Assembly: GCA_022799315.1 (NCBI GenBank)
Contig: JAAWOE010000001.1
Location: 62,001 to 126,000 of the forward strand
DNA: 64,000 bases
Reading direction: 5' to 3'
DNA from: Clostridia bacterium
GTDB lineage: Bacteria; Bacillota; Clostridia; TANB77; CAG-508
Positions 41,642-51,735 of this stretch are shown in pieces. Position 1 is the stretch's first letter. Each line of letters begins with the position of its first letter. Under the pieces are notes generated by a model, which ran no database searches, was not told the origin of the DNA, and saw only the letters and a list, made by a program, of their open reading frames with translations. The position numbers and the translations under genes were made by a program.

Positions 41642-42037
41642 ATGACAACAGAAAGCAAAAGCAACTGGAATATCGATTTGGCATGTGGATTTGACAAAAC
41701 AATGTGGAATGCTATGCAGCAGCAACGGATTGGAAAGAAGCTTCGTGTAGAAATCGTTGCAGAGCTGCCGAAAGAAGATGAAGCAGAATTCTTCGCAAGC
41801 TGCACGGCGTGGTCCTACCATGAGCAGAACTATCGGTTCTATATCCACGACAATGGTGAAGAAACGGTGATTTCTGTTTATCAGGAAGATATGAGCGCAA
41901 GAAAAGCGGGATCAGCAGTTGTGATTGAGTTGGATACAGCAATTTCTATCCTCGAACACAAATGCTGCTATCAGCAGTTAAGAGACTGCTGCGATGAGAT
42001 GGCAAGATTCTTATTTGCAAACAGGATCTGGAAGTGA
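41642..42037 (+). CDS. GC-richer hypothetical protein (likely acquired)
   Basis: 131 aa ORF with in-frame CGG at 41726 and 41834; followed by GGACGC...GCGTCC terminator. Confidence 0.6.
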   Translation: MTTESKSNWNIDLACGFDKTMWNAMQQQRIGKKLRVEIVAELPKEDEAEFFASCTAWSYHEQNYRFYIHDNGEETVISVYQEDMSARKAGSAVVIELDTAISILEHKCCYQQLRDCCDEMARFLFANRIWK

Positions 42038-42216
42038 ATATGATGTGCTAACAAAGGACGCTCTGTTTATCAGGGCGTCCTATTCATGTTTAAATTATAA
42101 AAACAATAAAATCTTAATAATTTATGGATTGATTTTGAAAATATTTGTGATAGAATATTTTAGGTTAAGAATAATTATTAAAAATTAAGATGAAATAGTA
42201 AAGGGGATAATTAGAA

Positions 42217-43089
42217 ATGAAAAAGAAAATTCTAATAATAAGTAGCATAATAATATTAGTTTTAATTTTAATTGGAACATATTTGTACTTTTTTAACAAA
42301 AATGTTTTATATAATATTTATGATGGAATAAAATATGTAAAACAAGCGCTAGAAGTTAATTTGTCTAGCGAGTACAAGCCAGTAGATAAGACAAAAACAT
42401 ATTATAAGAATGAGAAAAATTTAAGAATACCAATTTTATTGTACCATGAAATAACTACAAAACAACCAGAAAGAAAATTAGCATATATGCAAACGACAAA
42501 AGATAATTTTGAAAAACAGGTTTCTGGAATATTAGAATATGGATATACAGTTATTTCTTATAATGACTTAATTGCATATAATAATGGAGAAAAAGCATTA
42601 CCAGAAAAAGTTGTGCTAATAGATTTTGATGATGGATATATTGGAAATTACCAAAATGCATTTGAAGTTATAAAAAAATATAATATTCCTGTAAGTATAT
42701 ATGTAGTAGATGATTTAGTTGGAACACCAGGATATTTTAATTGGGAACAGGCAAAAGAAATGAGCGATACAGGGCTTGTAAGTATAAATACTCATGGAAA
42801 AACACATATTTTTTATAATAAAGAAACACCAGAAACTTTAAAAGAACATATAGAGTATGCACATGCCAAGATAGAAGAAAACTTGCAAAAACAAGTAACA
42901 AAAGTCTTCACATATCCATATGGAGCATATACTGATGAACATCTAGAAATTTTAAAAAATGCAGGATTTGTTCAAAATCTAACAAATGACGAAATAAACA
43001 ATTCTGATACTTTAAACTTATATGGCTTAAGTAGAATTTATGTAATGAATCATTATTCTAAATATAAAGTTCTAAAAATGATAAAATAG
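42217..43089 (+). CDS. Polysaccharide deacetylase
   Basis: IPILLYHEI, VVLIDFDDGYIGNYQNAFEVIKKYNIPVSIYV. Confidence 0.92.
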   Translation: MKKKILIISSIIILVLILIGTYLYFFNKNVLYNIYDGIKYVKQALEVNLSSEYKPVDKTKTYYKNEKNLRIPILLYHEITTKQPERKLAYMQTTKDNFEKQVSGILEYGYTVISYNDLIAYNNGEKALPEKVVLIDFDDGYIGNYQNAFEVIKKYNIPVSIYVVDDLVGTPGYFNWEQAKEMSDTGLVSINTHGKTHIFYNKETPETLKEHIEYAHAKIEENLQKQVTKVFTYPYGAYTDEHLEILKNAGFVQNLTNDEINNSDTLNLYGLSRIYVMNHYSKYKVLKMIK

Positions 43090-43092
43090 AAA

Positions 43093-43130
43093 TTAAATAA
43101 GCACCTTGTAAAGGTGCTTATTTAATTTTA
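43093..43130. terminator. Bidirectional terminator
   Basis: AAATAAGCACCTTGTAAAGGTGCTTATTT. Confidence 0.85.
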
Positions 43131-44360
43131 TAGATTTACAATTGGATGAGTATAATCTAAGTTACTTGAAGAATCATAATCATAGCCTAGAGTATATATA
43201 TCTGTAGCAAAAATATCTTTTGCTAACATGTTTTTTAAAATTCTATTGTTTGAAGTTTCCATATATCTTTTTACAGAAGTTACAATATCCAATTTTGGAT
43301 TTGCATGGCTAATTCCAGAAAGCAATTCTTTACCTTTATCATTAAAGCCAAGTACACGTGCATATGGGATTACTTTTCTAGAATCTTGTATATCTTTTTT
43401 TGTTATTCCTAGCAAGCAGTATACTAAAATTCTTCTTAATCTTGTTGTAGTATAACGTTTGCTCTTTACTATACTGATTAATTCATCAATTGTATTACAA
43501 GAATTAGCAGCATTTTTAATTGAATATTCTAATCCCTCAGATACATCTGGTAAATTAGCAATTTCTGAAACTGACATTTTTCTTAAGTTATAAATTATTT
43601 CTTTTTCAAATTTAGATAAGCTTGATACTGTTTTTCCAGACCTTAAGCAATCATACATTATATCAAAAGATGATTTTGGCATTGCTTGTCTTAAACTCCA
43701 AACGTCATTTGTCATTGCAATTTTTCTAATAGCAGTTGCACTAGCAAAGCCATCTACGATTTCTGTGCTATTATAATCAACTTTATTTCTGTTTATACTA
43801 ACTGGCACAATAGAACTTTTATATTTTTTTAATGCTTTTAGATATTCTATTGCTAAAATATTATTAGGACTAGATAAGATATTTGCATATTTTCTTATAT
43901 CATTTAAATACATAAGTAGAGCATTTTCTCTTGCTTTAGGATATGAAAAACCTTTACTTAATTCATGATTTAATACAGATACAAATTCTTTAGGTTCATG
44001 AAATAGTACGTCCGCAAATTCATTAAGAGTATTTACATCACAAAGTTCACTGCCAAAAGAAATATAATCTACAATGTTAAAAGAGTTTAACATTTTGATT
44101 CCACCTTCTGCAAAGTTCTCTGCGCTAGAAATACTATATAATAGAGGTAATTCAATTACTAAATCTGCACCATTTTTAATAGCCATTTCAGCTTTAGACC
44201 ATTTATCAACTAAAGAAGTATCACCACGTTGAACAAAGTTACCACTAATAATAGCAACTACATAATCTGCATTTACAGCTTTTTTTGATTCATTAATATG
44301 GTACAAATGACCATTATGAAATGGATTATATTCAGCTATGATGCCAAGTACTTTATTCAT
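43128..44360 (-). CDS. tmcAL: tRNA(Met) cytidine acetate ligase (nucleotidyltransferase family)
   Basis: MNKVLGIIAEYNPFHNGHLYHINESKK...AIISGNFVQRGDTSLVDKWSKAEMAI. Confidence 0.93.
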   Translation of the reverse strand: MNKVLGIIAEYNPFHNGHLYHINESKKAVNADYVVAIISGNFVQRGDTSLVDKWSKAEMAIKNGADLVIELPLLYSISSAENFAEGGIKMLNSFNIVDYISFGSELCDVNTLNEFADVLFHEPKEFVSVLNHELSKGFSYPKARENALLMYLNDIRKYANILSSPNNILAIEYLKALKKYKSSIVPVSINRNKVDYNSTEIVDGFASATAIRKIAMTNDVWSLRQAMPKSSFDIMYDCLRSGKTVSSLSKFEKEIIYNLRKMSVSEIANLPDVSEGLEYSIKNAANSCNTIDELISIVKSKRYTTTRLRRILVYCLLGITKKDIQDSRKVIPYARVLGFNDKGKELLSGISHANPKLDIVTSVKRYMETSNNRILKNMLAKDIFATDIYTLGYDYDSSSNLDYTHPIVNL

Positions 44361-44497
44361 AAAATTTACCTCCTATATTGCAATATTAAACCAATTACTG
44401 ATATAATATCATAAATAAGAATATTTTTCAAATATTTATTTAAAATTATGAGAAATTTAGCATTTTTATATAAAATAATGTAAAAATTGGAGGAAAA

Positions 44498-44932
44498 ATG
44501 GAAGAAGTTATAATATATACAGATGGTGCATGCTCTGGAAATCCTGGACCTGGAGGTTGGGGAAGCATATTAATGTGTAAAGGAAATACTAAAGAAATAT
44601 CAGGTGGTAAAAAAGATACAACTAATAATGTAATGGAATTAACAGCAGTTATAGAAGCATTAAAACTATTAAAGTTCAAATGTAAAGTAAACTTATATAG
44701 TGATAGTGCATATGTTGTTAATGCATTTAACCAAAAATGGATTTATGGATGGATGAAAAATGGTTGGAAAAATGCAAGCAAGGAGCCTGTGAAAAACAAA
44801 GAGTTATGGCAAGAATTATATGAATTAACAAAGGTACATAATGTTACCTTTATTAAAGTAAAAGGACATAGCGACAATGAGTACAATAATCGTTGCGATG
44901 AAATGGCAAGAGAAGCGATAAAAGAATTATAA
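44498..44932 (+). CDS. rnhA: Ribonuclease HI
   Basis: [20 protein letters not shown]...[13 protein letters not shown]...[17 protein letters not shown]. Confidence 0.95.
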   Translation: MEEVIIYTDGACSGNPGPGGWGSILMCKGNTKEISGGKKDTTNNVMELTAVIEALKLLKFKCKVNLYSDSAYVVNAFNQKWIYGWMKNGWKNASKEPVKNKELWQELYELTKVHNVTFIKVKGHSDNEYNNRCDEMAREAIKEL

Positions 44933-45009
44933 ATAAAAAAATAATGAATTTTATGTGCATGGTCGATAAATGCCCACAACTTAAGGAAGAATAATTGAAA
45001 TTAAAGATA

Positions 45010-45113
45010 TGTAGGGGAATTCTTGAACGCCCCAAAAACTTCAGGGAGGCATACTAAATAGTATTCGTTTAAGTATTTTTGCTGAAGTTTGGGCGATTAA
45101 AATCGCCCCTACA
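45010..45113. repeat. MITE-like palindromic element
   Basis: TGTAGGGG...CCCCTACA termini; internal ACTTCAG/CTGAAGT. Confidence 0.6.
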
Positions 45114-45166
45114 AATGAGTATCTCTTAAATTTTGGACATTTATTCTAAAACGAATCATAAACCTC

Positions 45167-45931
45167 CTAATTACATTCTACATTTTCAACTAGATCTTGC
45201 CAGTATTTTTTAGGCATAAATTGCATTCTCAATCTAGAATTTTTTCTTTCTTTAATTCCAATAGAGTGATAAAAACAATTCCATAAATTTTGATAATACA
45301 ATTCTTCTTCTGGCAAGGAGGAGATTTTTATATTGCTAGCCTCTGTAATTAAATATTCTTTTGTATTATATAAAAGTGCAATGTTTCTATTTTTGTCATG
45401 AATTATAAAGTTTTCGTTTGGCAAGCGAGATATAAAATGGTGACCTAATAATTCTAATACATTATTATCTGGATGGATTTTTGCATAAAACATTCCATTT
45501 TGTAATTTCATAAATCTAACTAATCCACACAATCTATGATATTCTCCAAAAACACGTTTTTTTGTTTTTTCCATATTTAAAACAATATCATTTGTTAATA
45601 GATGGTCAATTTTATTACCTATTTCAAAACCTAAAAGTAGATATTTTACAATAGTAATTTCTTTATTTGGAATGTTTGATAAAAAAACATTATAAGCAGT
45701 AGATAAAGCATGGAAGGAAATATTTTTTACTATTCCATTATAAATTCGTTTGGATTTTTCAAAATCTGTTTCTAATAATTCATAATTACAAAATAAATCA
45801 ATTTCAAATTCAGAAGTAACAATCCTGTTAGGAATAATTTTTGAAATGTAACTATTAAAAACAATAGTAAGTAATCCATCAAAAGTACCATCATAAATAT
45901 ATGCAGTATCTATAAATTTCCAGTTAAACAT
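45167..45931 (-). CDS. Putative DNA metabolism protein partnering the radical SAM protein (TIGR03915-like)
   Basis: YIYDGTFDGLLTIVFNSY start; adjacency to the radical SAM gene. Confidence 0.8.
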   Translation of the reverse strand: MFNWKFIDTAYIYDGTFDGLLTIVFNSYISKIIPNRIVTSEFEIDLFCNYELLETDFEKSKRIYNGIVKNISFHALSTAYNVFLSNIPNKEITIVKYLLLGFEIGNKIDHLLTNDIVLNMEKTKKRVFGEYHRLCGLVRFMKLQNGMFYAKIHPDNNVLELLGHHFISRLPNENFIIHDKNRNIALLYNTKEYLITEASNIKISSLPEEELYYQNLWNCFYHSIGIKERKNSRLRMQFMPKKYWQDLVENVECN

Positions 45932-47224
45932 TTTATAGTATCCTCCTTTGTTGGATTCAAATTATCAAAAAGCGATAATTGTTTTGAGGTATTAAAAATA
46001 GGTACTGATTTTCGCTCTTGATATAATAAGTTTGTTTCAATAAAAGAATGATTTAAATAATTTGCATGGTTAAAATATTTTCCATCACAGGTAATAAAAT
46101 AAATGGCACGTTTCAAAACAACTCCCAAACCTTTTAAATTATCAAAATTCAAATTAAAATTTCTTCTTGCACGTATAATACGTTTTGCTGAAGTAACACC
46201 AATTCCAGGGACACGAAGCAGAGTGTAAAAATCAGCTTTATTTATATCAATTGGAAAACACTCTAAATGTCTTAATGCCCATTCACATTTTGGGTCTAAC
46301 AAATTATTAAAATTAGGATGTGTTTCATCTAATAGTTCTTCTGCTTTAAAACCATAGAAACGTAGTAGCCAATCAGCTTGATAAAGCCTGTTTTCACGAA
46401 GTAGAGGAGGTGCTTCTAAGCTAGGAAGATTTTTATCATTGTTTATAGAAACATAAGCTGAATAGTAAACTCTTTTTAAAGAGAATTTTTTATACAAACT
46501 TTCAGATAGCTTTAGTATTTTTAAATCAGATTCTGGACTTGCTCCTACCATCATTTGAGTTGTTTGACCGCGCAGGAACAAAGCGATTCTTATAATTTGA
46601 TTTTTCTTCTCTAGAGATTGCAATATTAGTAGAAATATGATTCATAGGGGTAAAAATTCCTGCTTTTTCCTTTTGAGGTGCTAATAGTTTTAAACTATCA
46701 TTAGAGGGAAGCTCTATATTAATACTCATACGGTCGGCAAGATTTCCTACTTGGCTGATTAATTCAGAGCTTGCTCCAGGAATTGCTTTTACATGAATAT
46801 AACCATTGAAATGGTATTCATTTCGTAAAATATAAATTGCTTTGTATAATTGCTCCATTGTAAAGTTGGGTGACTTTATAACAGATGAACTTAAAAAAAG
46901 CCCTTCAATATAATTACGTTTATAAAATTCTATTGTAAGATCTGCAATTTCTCTTGGTGTGAATGCTGCTCTAGGAACACTATTAGAAGAACGATTAATA
47001 CAATATTTACAATCATAAATACATACATTTGTCATTAAAATTTTTAATAAAGAAATACATCTGCCATCACTTGCCCAACTATGGCAAATACCAGAGACCT
47101 TACCATTACCAATACCATTTTTGCTATTTACTCTTTTACTGCCACTAGAACTACAAGAAACATCATATTTTGCAGCATCTGACAATATTTTCAATTTATC
47201 AATTATATCCATAAAATCACCCAA
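45910..47224 (-). CDS. Putative DNA modification/repair radical SAM protein (TIGR03916-like), requires +1 shift at minus-strand CGG 46570
   Basis: CIYDCKYCINRSSN; ...NRFVPA[C]GQTTQMMVGASPESD...; helix-hairpin-helix VPGIGVTSAKRI. Confidence 0.85.
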
Positions 47225-47425
47225 ACGAATATTCTTATATTAATATAACACACAAACACATGTTTATGCAATAGAAAATAAAAAATAAAAGTGAAAAATA
47301 AATAATTCAAGTATATTACAGGAATATGACATTTTCGTAACATGCTTGAATTGTGTCATGTTTTATCATATAATAAAAATGAATTATAGTATGCACAAAT
47401 GACTAAAAAGTAAAGGGGCGAAACT

Positions 47426-47968
47426 ATGGAAACATTTGCTGATTATATTTTGTCAGAACAAGACTATATCAAAAAAATGGAAATTGTATATTATCTAAAG
47501 AAAAGAGCTAATATTTTCTTTGATAATTCTGTTATATTTAAAACAGAACTTGCCAGAATGTTTATAGATGATATGATGATTACAGATGTAGATAGAAATA
47601 TAGTACTTACAGCTTGTTTATTATGCTTTTGTAAAAAATCATCTAATCCTCAAGATTTATCTAAAGTAAAATCTTATGCAAAAGAAGGAGCAGAATATTT
47701 GGCAACATTAGGGTTTAATGATAGATTTTGCAAAATTTGTGAAGAATTAAATAGATATAGTGGAAGTAAGCCAAGAGAAAAGGAAAGTGACATATTAGAA
47801 TTAGTAGACAATTTTGGAGGAATGCTTTTAAATAGACCAGAAAGACGAGGTTTTCCAGTAGATGAAGCATTAGTACTGTTAGAATATAGAAACATGAAAA
47901 ATAAAGACAATAGATATCTTGAGAAGTTTAAAGAATTTGTTTGTGTAACAGAAGGAATTGCTGTATAG
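47426..47968 (+). CDS. Conserved hypothetical (HD-like) protein
   Basis: 180 aa ORF with good SD. Confidence 0.5.
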   Translation: METFADYILSEQDYIKKMEIVYYLKKRANIFFDNSVIFKTELARMFIDDMMITDVDRNIVLTACLLCFCKKSSNPQDLSKVKSYAKEGAEYLATLGFNDRFCKICEELNRYSGSKPREKESDILELVDNFGGMLLNRPERRGFPVDEALVLLEYRNMKNKDNRYLEKFKEFVCVTEGIAV

Positions 47969-47983
47969 ATAGGAGGAATAAAA

Positions 47984-48220
47984 ATGGGATTTAATGTAAA
48001 CGAGGGATATTATGAAAAACATGTAAGACAAAACGGATATAAAATTACAGATATTCAAGAAAAAATTAATGCAGCAAACAATACAGAAGATGGTATAAAA
48101 GTACTTGAACAACAATACTTTAAAGAGATTGGAGTGGACATACCAGTAAATGCTAGATCAAAAGAACCAATTGAGTATGTTATTGAAGAACAAATAGACA
48201 ATAATGAAATAGAATTTTAA
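47984..48220 (+). CDS. Hypothetical protein
   Basis: 78 aa ORF with SD aggagg. Confidence 0.5.
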   Translation: MGFNVNEGYYEKHVRQNGYKITDIQEKINAANNTEDGIKVLEQQYFKEIGVDIPVNARSKEPIEYVIEEQIDNNEIEF

Positions 48221-48294
48221 AAGTGTGAATAAAAAGTGTAGAGGATTATTTCTAATCCTCTATTGCTATATAATAGAAAATATGATGTTAAAAT

Positions 48295-48381
48295 TGTAGG
48301 GGGGCAAGCATTGCTCGTTTCACCTAGCGAAGAAATTAAAAGTGAAAAATGTAGGGGGGGGCGACGCCCTCGTCGACCCTT
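48295..48381. repeat. TGTAGGGGGG-type intergenic repeat
   Basis: Two direct TGTAGGGGGG units; GGGCGACGCCC. Confidence 0.45.
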
Positions 48382-48402
48382 TGCTTTTGGAGGAGGATTA
48401 AT

Positions 48403-49596
48403 ATGTACGAAATATTTGCAGATTTACATGTTCATATAGGAAGAAGTAAAAGTAACAAACCAATAAAAATTACTGCTGCACGAAGTCTTAATTTTGAAAA
48501 TATTGCAAAAGAATGTGTAGAAAGAAAAGGAATTAGTGTAGTTGGAATAATTGATTGTGCATCACCATATGTTATTGAGGATATAGAAGAATTTTTAAAA
48601 AATGGAGATGCATATGAAATACAAGATGGTGGAATTGTATATAAAGACAAGGTGTGTATTATTTTAGGAAGTGAAATTGAAACCTCAGAAATAAATGAAA
48701 AAGGAAAAACAGGAAGTGCACATAATTTGTGCTATTTTCCAACCTTAAAGGATATAAAAGCGTTTTCAAAAGAGATGAGTACACATATTAGTAATATAAC
48801 CTTAAGCTCACAAAGAGCAAATATTTCTGCTTATGAACTAATTGATATTGTACAAAAATATAATGGAATATTAATACCTGCTCATGCTTTCACCCCTCAT
48901 AAGAGTTTTTATGGGAATTGTACAGACAGATTAGAAAAGATTTTTAAAGAAAAATATAAAGATATACCAGCAATTGAGTTAGGATTAAGTTCAGATACAT
49001 TTTTAGCAGATCAAATTTCGGAATTAGAAACAAAAACATTTTTAACAAATTCTGATGCACATTCTCTTCCTAAAATTGCAAGAGAATATAATAAAATGCT
49101 AGTTGAAAATATTAGTTTTAAAGAGTTTGTAAAAGCAATAAACAATAAAGATGGCAGAAGGATACTATGTAATTATGGGCTAGATCCAAAGCTTGGAAAA
49201 TACCATAGAACATACTGCGAAACATGTGAAAAAAACGTTCAAGGCAATGCACCTGTAAGTACATGCCCTGATTGCGATTCAAAGAATATTACAATGGGCG
49301 TTTTCGACAGAATTGAAACAATAAAAGATAAGAAAGAAAGTAAAAGTCCAGAAAATAGACCTCCATATGTGTATCAAGTTCCACTCACATTTATACCAGG
49401 CTTAGGAGGAAAAACCATAGATAAATTATTAAATAGGTTTGAAACAGAAATGAATATATTACATAAACTTTCAAAAGATGATATAGAGCAAGTAGTTGGA
49501 GAAAAGATTGCAAATAGCATTATTGCGGCAAGAGAAGGAAAACTAGGAATACAAGCTGGTGGTGGCGGAGTATACGGAAAAGTAACAACAAAATAA
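48403..49596 (+). CDS. PHP-domain endonuclease Q-like protein
   Basis: FADLHVHIGRSKSNKPIKITAARSLNFENIAKEC; four-Cys zinc motif; HhH IPGLGGKTIDKLL. Confidence 0.85.
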   Translation: MYEIFADLHVHIGRSKSNKPIKITAARSLNFENIAKECVERKGISVVGIIDCASPYVIEDIEEFLKNGDAYEIQDGGIVYKDKVCIILGSEIETSEINEKGKTGSAHNLCYFPTLKDIKAFSKEMSTHISNITLSSQRANISAYELIDIVQKYNGILIPAHAFTPHKSFYGNCTDRLEKIFKEKYKDIPAIELGLSSDTFLADQISELETKTFLTNSDAHSLPKIAREYNKMLVENISFKEFVKAINNKDGRRILCNYGLDPKLGKYHRTYCETCEKNVQGNAPVSTCPDCDSKNITMGVFDRIETIKDKKESKSPENRPPYVYQVPLTFIPGLGGKTIDKLLNRFETEMNILHKLSKDDIEQVVGEKIANSIIAAREGKLGIQAGGGGVYGKVTTK

Positions 49597-49667
49597 GAAT
49601 ATGCTTAAATATAACTTGCCTTCTTGATGTAGTGTTTGAATTTGATTGCTAAAGTAGCTTCACGTGA

Positions 49668-49732
49668 ATGATGTGCTTTTCTTTTTAAGCTTAAAAAGAA
49701 AATGCCCATCATCCAGCAAGATGAAGCGGATT
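49668..49732. repeat. Large intergenic inverted repeat with 26-bp perfect palindrome core
   Basis: TTTTCTTTTTAAGCTTAAAAAGAAAA at 49677-49702; flanking GCTTCA...TGAAGC. Confidence 0.7.
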
Positions 49733-49810
49733 CATAGGTAAAGATTAAAAAACAAGGACGAATATGTCCTTATTTTTTTGTTCTAAAATCTGTTTTATTA
49801 CATAGACATT

Positions 49811-50495
49811 ATGTATAAGAAAAAAGCACCTAATGAGGAGGGAGTACTTTTGAAAAATACAAAAAGGAAAAATAGCAAAATAAAAGAAATGCTTATATCA
49901 TATTTAAGGAATAACATAAAAGAATATTCTATTGTTATGATTATTTTCTTAATTGGATTAATTTTTGGAGTGATTTTTGTTAATAATGCAGGAAAGAATC
50001 AAATTAACGAAATAACATCTTATATAAATGATTTTGTAGGGAATTTAAAAAATAATATAGAAATAAACAAAGCACAGTTATTAAAAGATACATTAATATC
50101 AAATTTTTTACTGGCATTAGAATTATGGTTTGTTGGATCTACGGTAATAGGACTGCCTATTGTATATGGAATGATTGCATATAGAGGTTTTTGCCTAGGG
50201 TATACAATATCTTCCATTATTGCTACATTAGGAATGCGGAAGCGGAATACTATTTACAATAGCATCAATATTATTTCAAAATATTTTATTTATTCCATGT
50301 ATTTTATCACTAGCAGTTAGTGGAATGAAATTATATAAATCTATTGTGAAAAATAAAAGAAAAGAAAACATAAAATTAGAAATTACAAGACATACTCTTT
50401 TTTGTTTGTTAATATTAATACTGTTAGGAGTATCAACTCTTATAGAAGTTTATATTTCGACAGGACTATTACAAATTTGTACAAAAATTTTGTGA
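49811..50495 (+). CDS. spoIIM: Stage II sporulation protein M, requires +1 shift at CGG 50237
   Basis: ...GLPIVYGMIAYRGFCLGYTISSIIATLGM[C]GSGILFTIASILFQNILFIPCILSLAVSGMKLYKS... Confidence 0.87.
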
Positions 50496-50604
50496 TTTTA
50501 TTAAAAAGCTCTTTACAATTTTAAATTAATTTGATATAACATAGGTGTTTATGTAAATTGTGAAAAATCATTGCATAAAATAAATTTAAGGTAGGGGAAG
50601 AAAA

Positions 50605-51486
50605 ATGGAAAAACAAATCGACAATTTCTTAGAATTTATTAAGGAAGATAAGAAGTTATCTGAAAACACATTACAATCATATAGAAGAGACATAGTACAA
50701 TTTGAAGAATATGTAAATTCAAATAAATTGAATTATTTAAAAGTAACAGAAGAAGACATGAAAAACTATTTTTCACATTTACAAGAAGTTGGTAAAAAAA
50801 CATCAACAATATCTAGAAATATTGCATCAATAAGATCTTTTTATCAATTTTTAGTACGTAACAAAAAAGTTAAAAAAGATCCTACTGATAAAATTCAGTC
50901 ACCAAAAGTAGAGAAAAAAGCACCAACAATTTTATCATCAAGCGAAATTGAATTATTACTTGAACAACCTAAAAATGTTGATTTAAAAGGAATTAGAGAT
51001 AAAGCAATGTTAGAATTTGCTTATGCTACAGGTATGAGAGTTACAGAAATAATTTCTTTAGATATAGATGATATTAATCTAAAAGATGGATTAGTAACAT
51101 GTAAAACAAGAACAAGACAAAGAAATATACCTTTAGGTTCACTTTCTTTAAAAGCTTTAGCAGATTACATAGAAAATTCAAGACCAATATTAATTAAAGA
51201 TGAAAAAGTAAAAGCATTATTTGTTAATACAAATGGAAAGAGATTAACACGTCAAGGATTTTGGAAAATTGTAAAATATTATAAAGAACAAGCTCACATT
51301 ACAAAAGATATTACACCACATGTGTTAAGACATTCTTTTGCAACTCATCTTTTACAAAACGGAGCAGACCTAAAATCAATTCAAACAATGCTTGGACATT
51401 CTGATATATCTTCAACACAAGTATATATGCAATTTCAAGATGAAAGTATTAAAAATATATATAAACATGCTCACCCAAGAGCATAA
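50605..51486 (+). CDS. xerD: Tyrosine recombinase XerD/XerC
   Basis: LEFAYATGMRVTEIISLDIDDI, HVLRHSFATHLLQNGADLKSIQTMLGHSDISSTQVY. Confidence 0.9.
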   Translation: MEKQIDNFLEFIKEDKKLSENTLQSYRRDIVQFEEYVNSNKLNYLKVTEEDMKNYFSHLQEVGKKTSTISRNIASIRSFYQFLVRNKKVKKDPTDKIQSPKVEKKAPTILSSSEIELLLEQPKNVDLKGIRDKAMLEFAYATGMRVTEIISLDIDDINLKDGLVTCKTRTRQRNIPLGSLSLKALADYIENSRPILIKDEKVKALFVNTNGKRLTRQGFWKIVKYYKEQAHITKDITPHVLRHSFATHLLQNGADLKSIQTMLGHSDISSTQVYMQFQDESIKNIYKHAHPRA

Positions 51487-51735
51487 ATTGCTTATGCAAT
51501 AGTGAATAGTTAAGAGCGAATAGTGAAAAATGCTATTTGCTCTTTTTTGTTATATAATATAAAAATTCTAAATTTCTATAATGACGAACGTTCAAAATAT
51601 ATAGAACTAATTTTGTAAAAACAAACAAATAATAATCATAAAATTCCTTAAAATGTTGACAATAAAGATAAGGTTTTATAAAATGTGTTTAAAGAAAGTA
51701 TCACACATAAACATAAGATAAATGGAGGAAATTTT

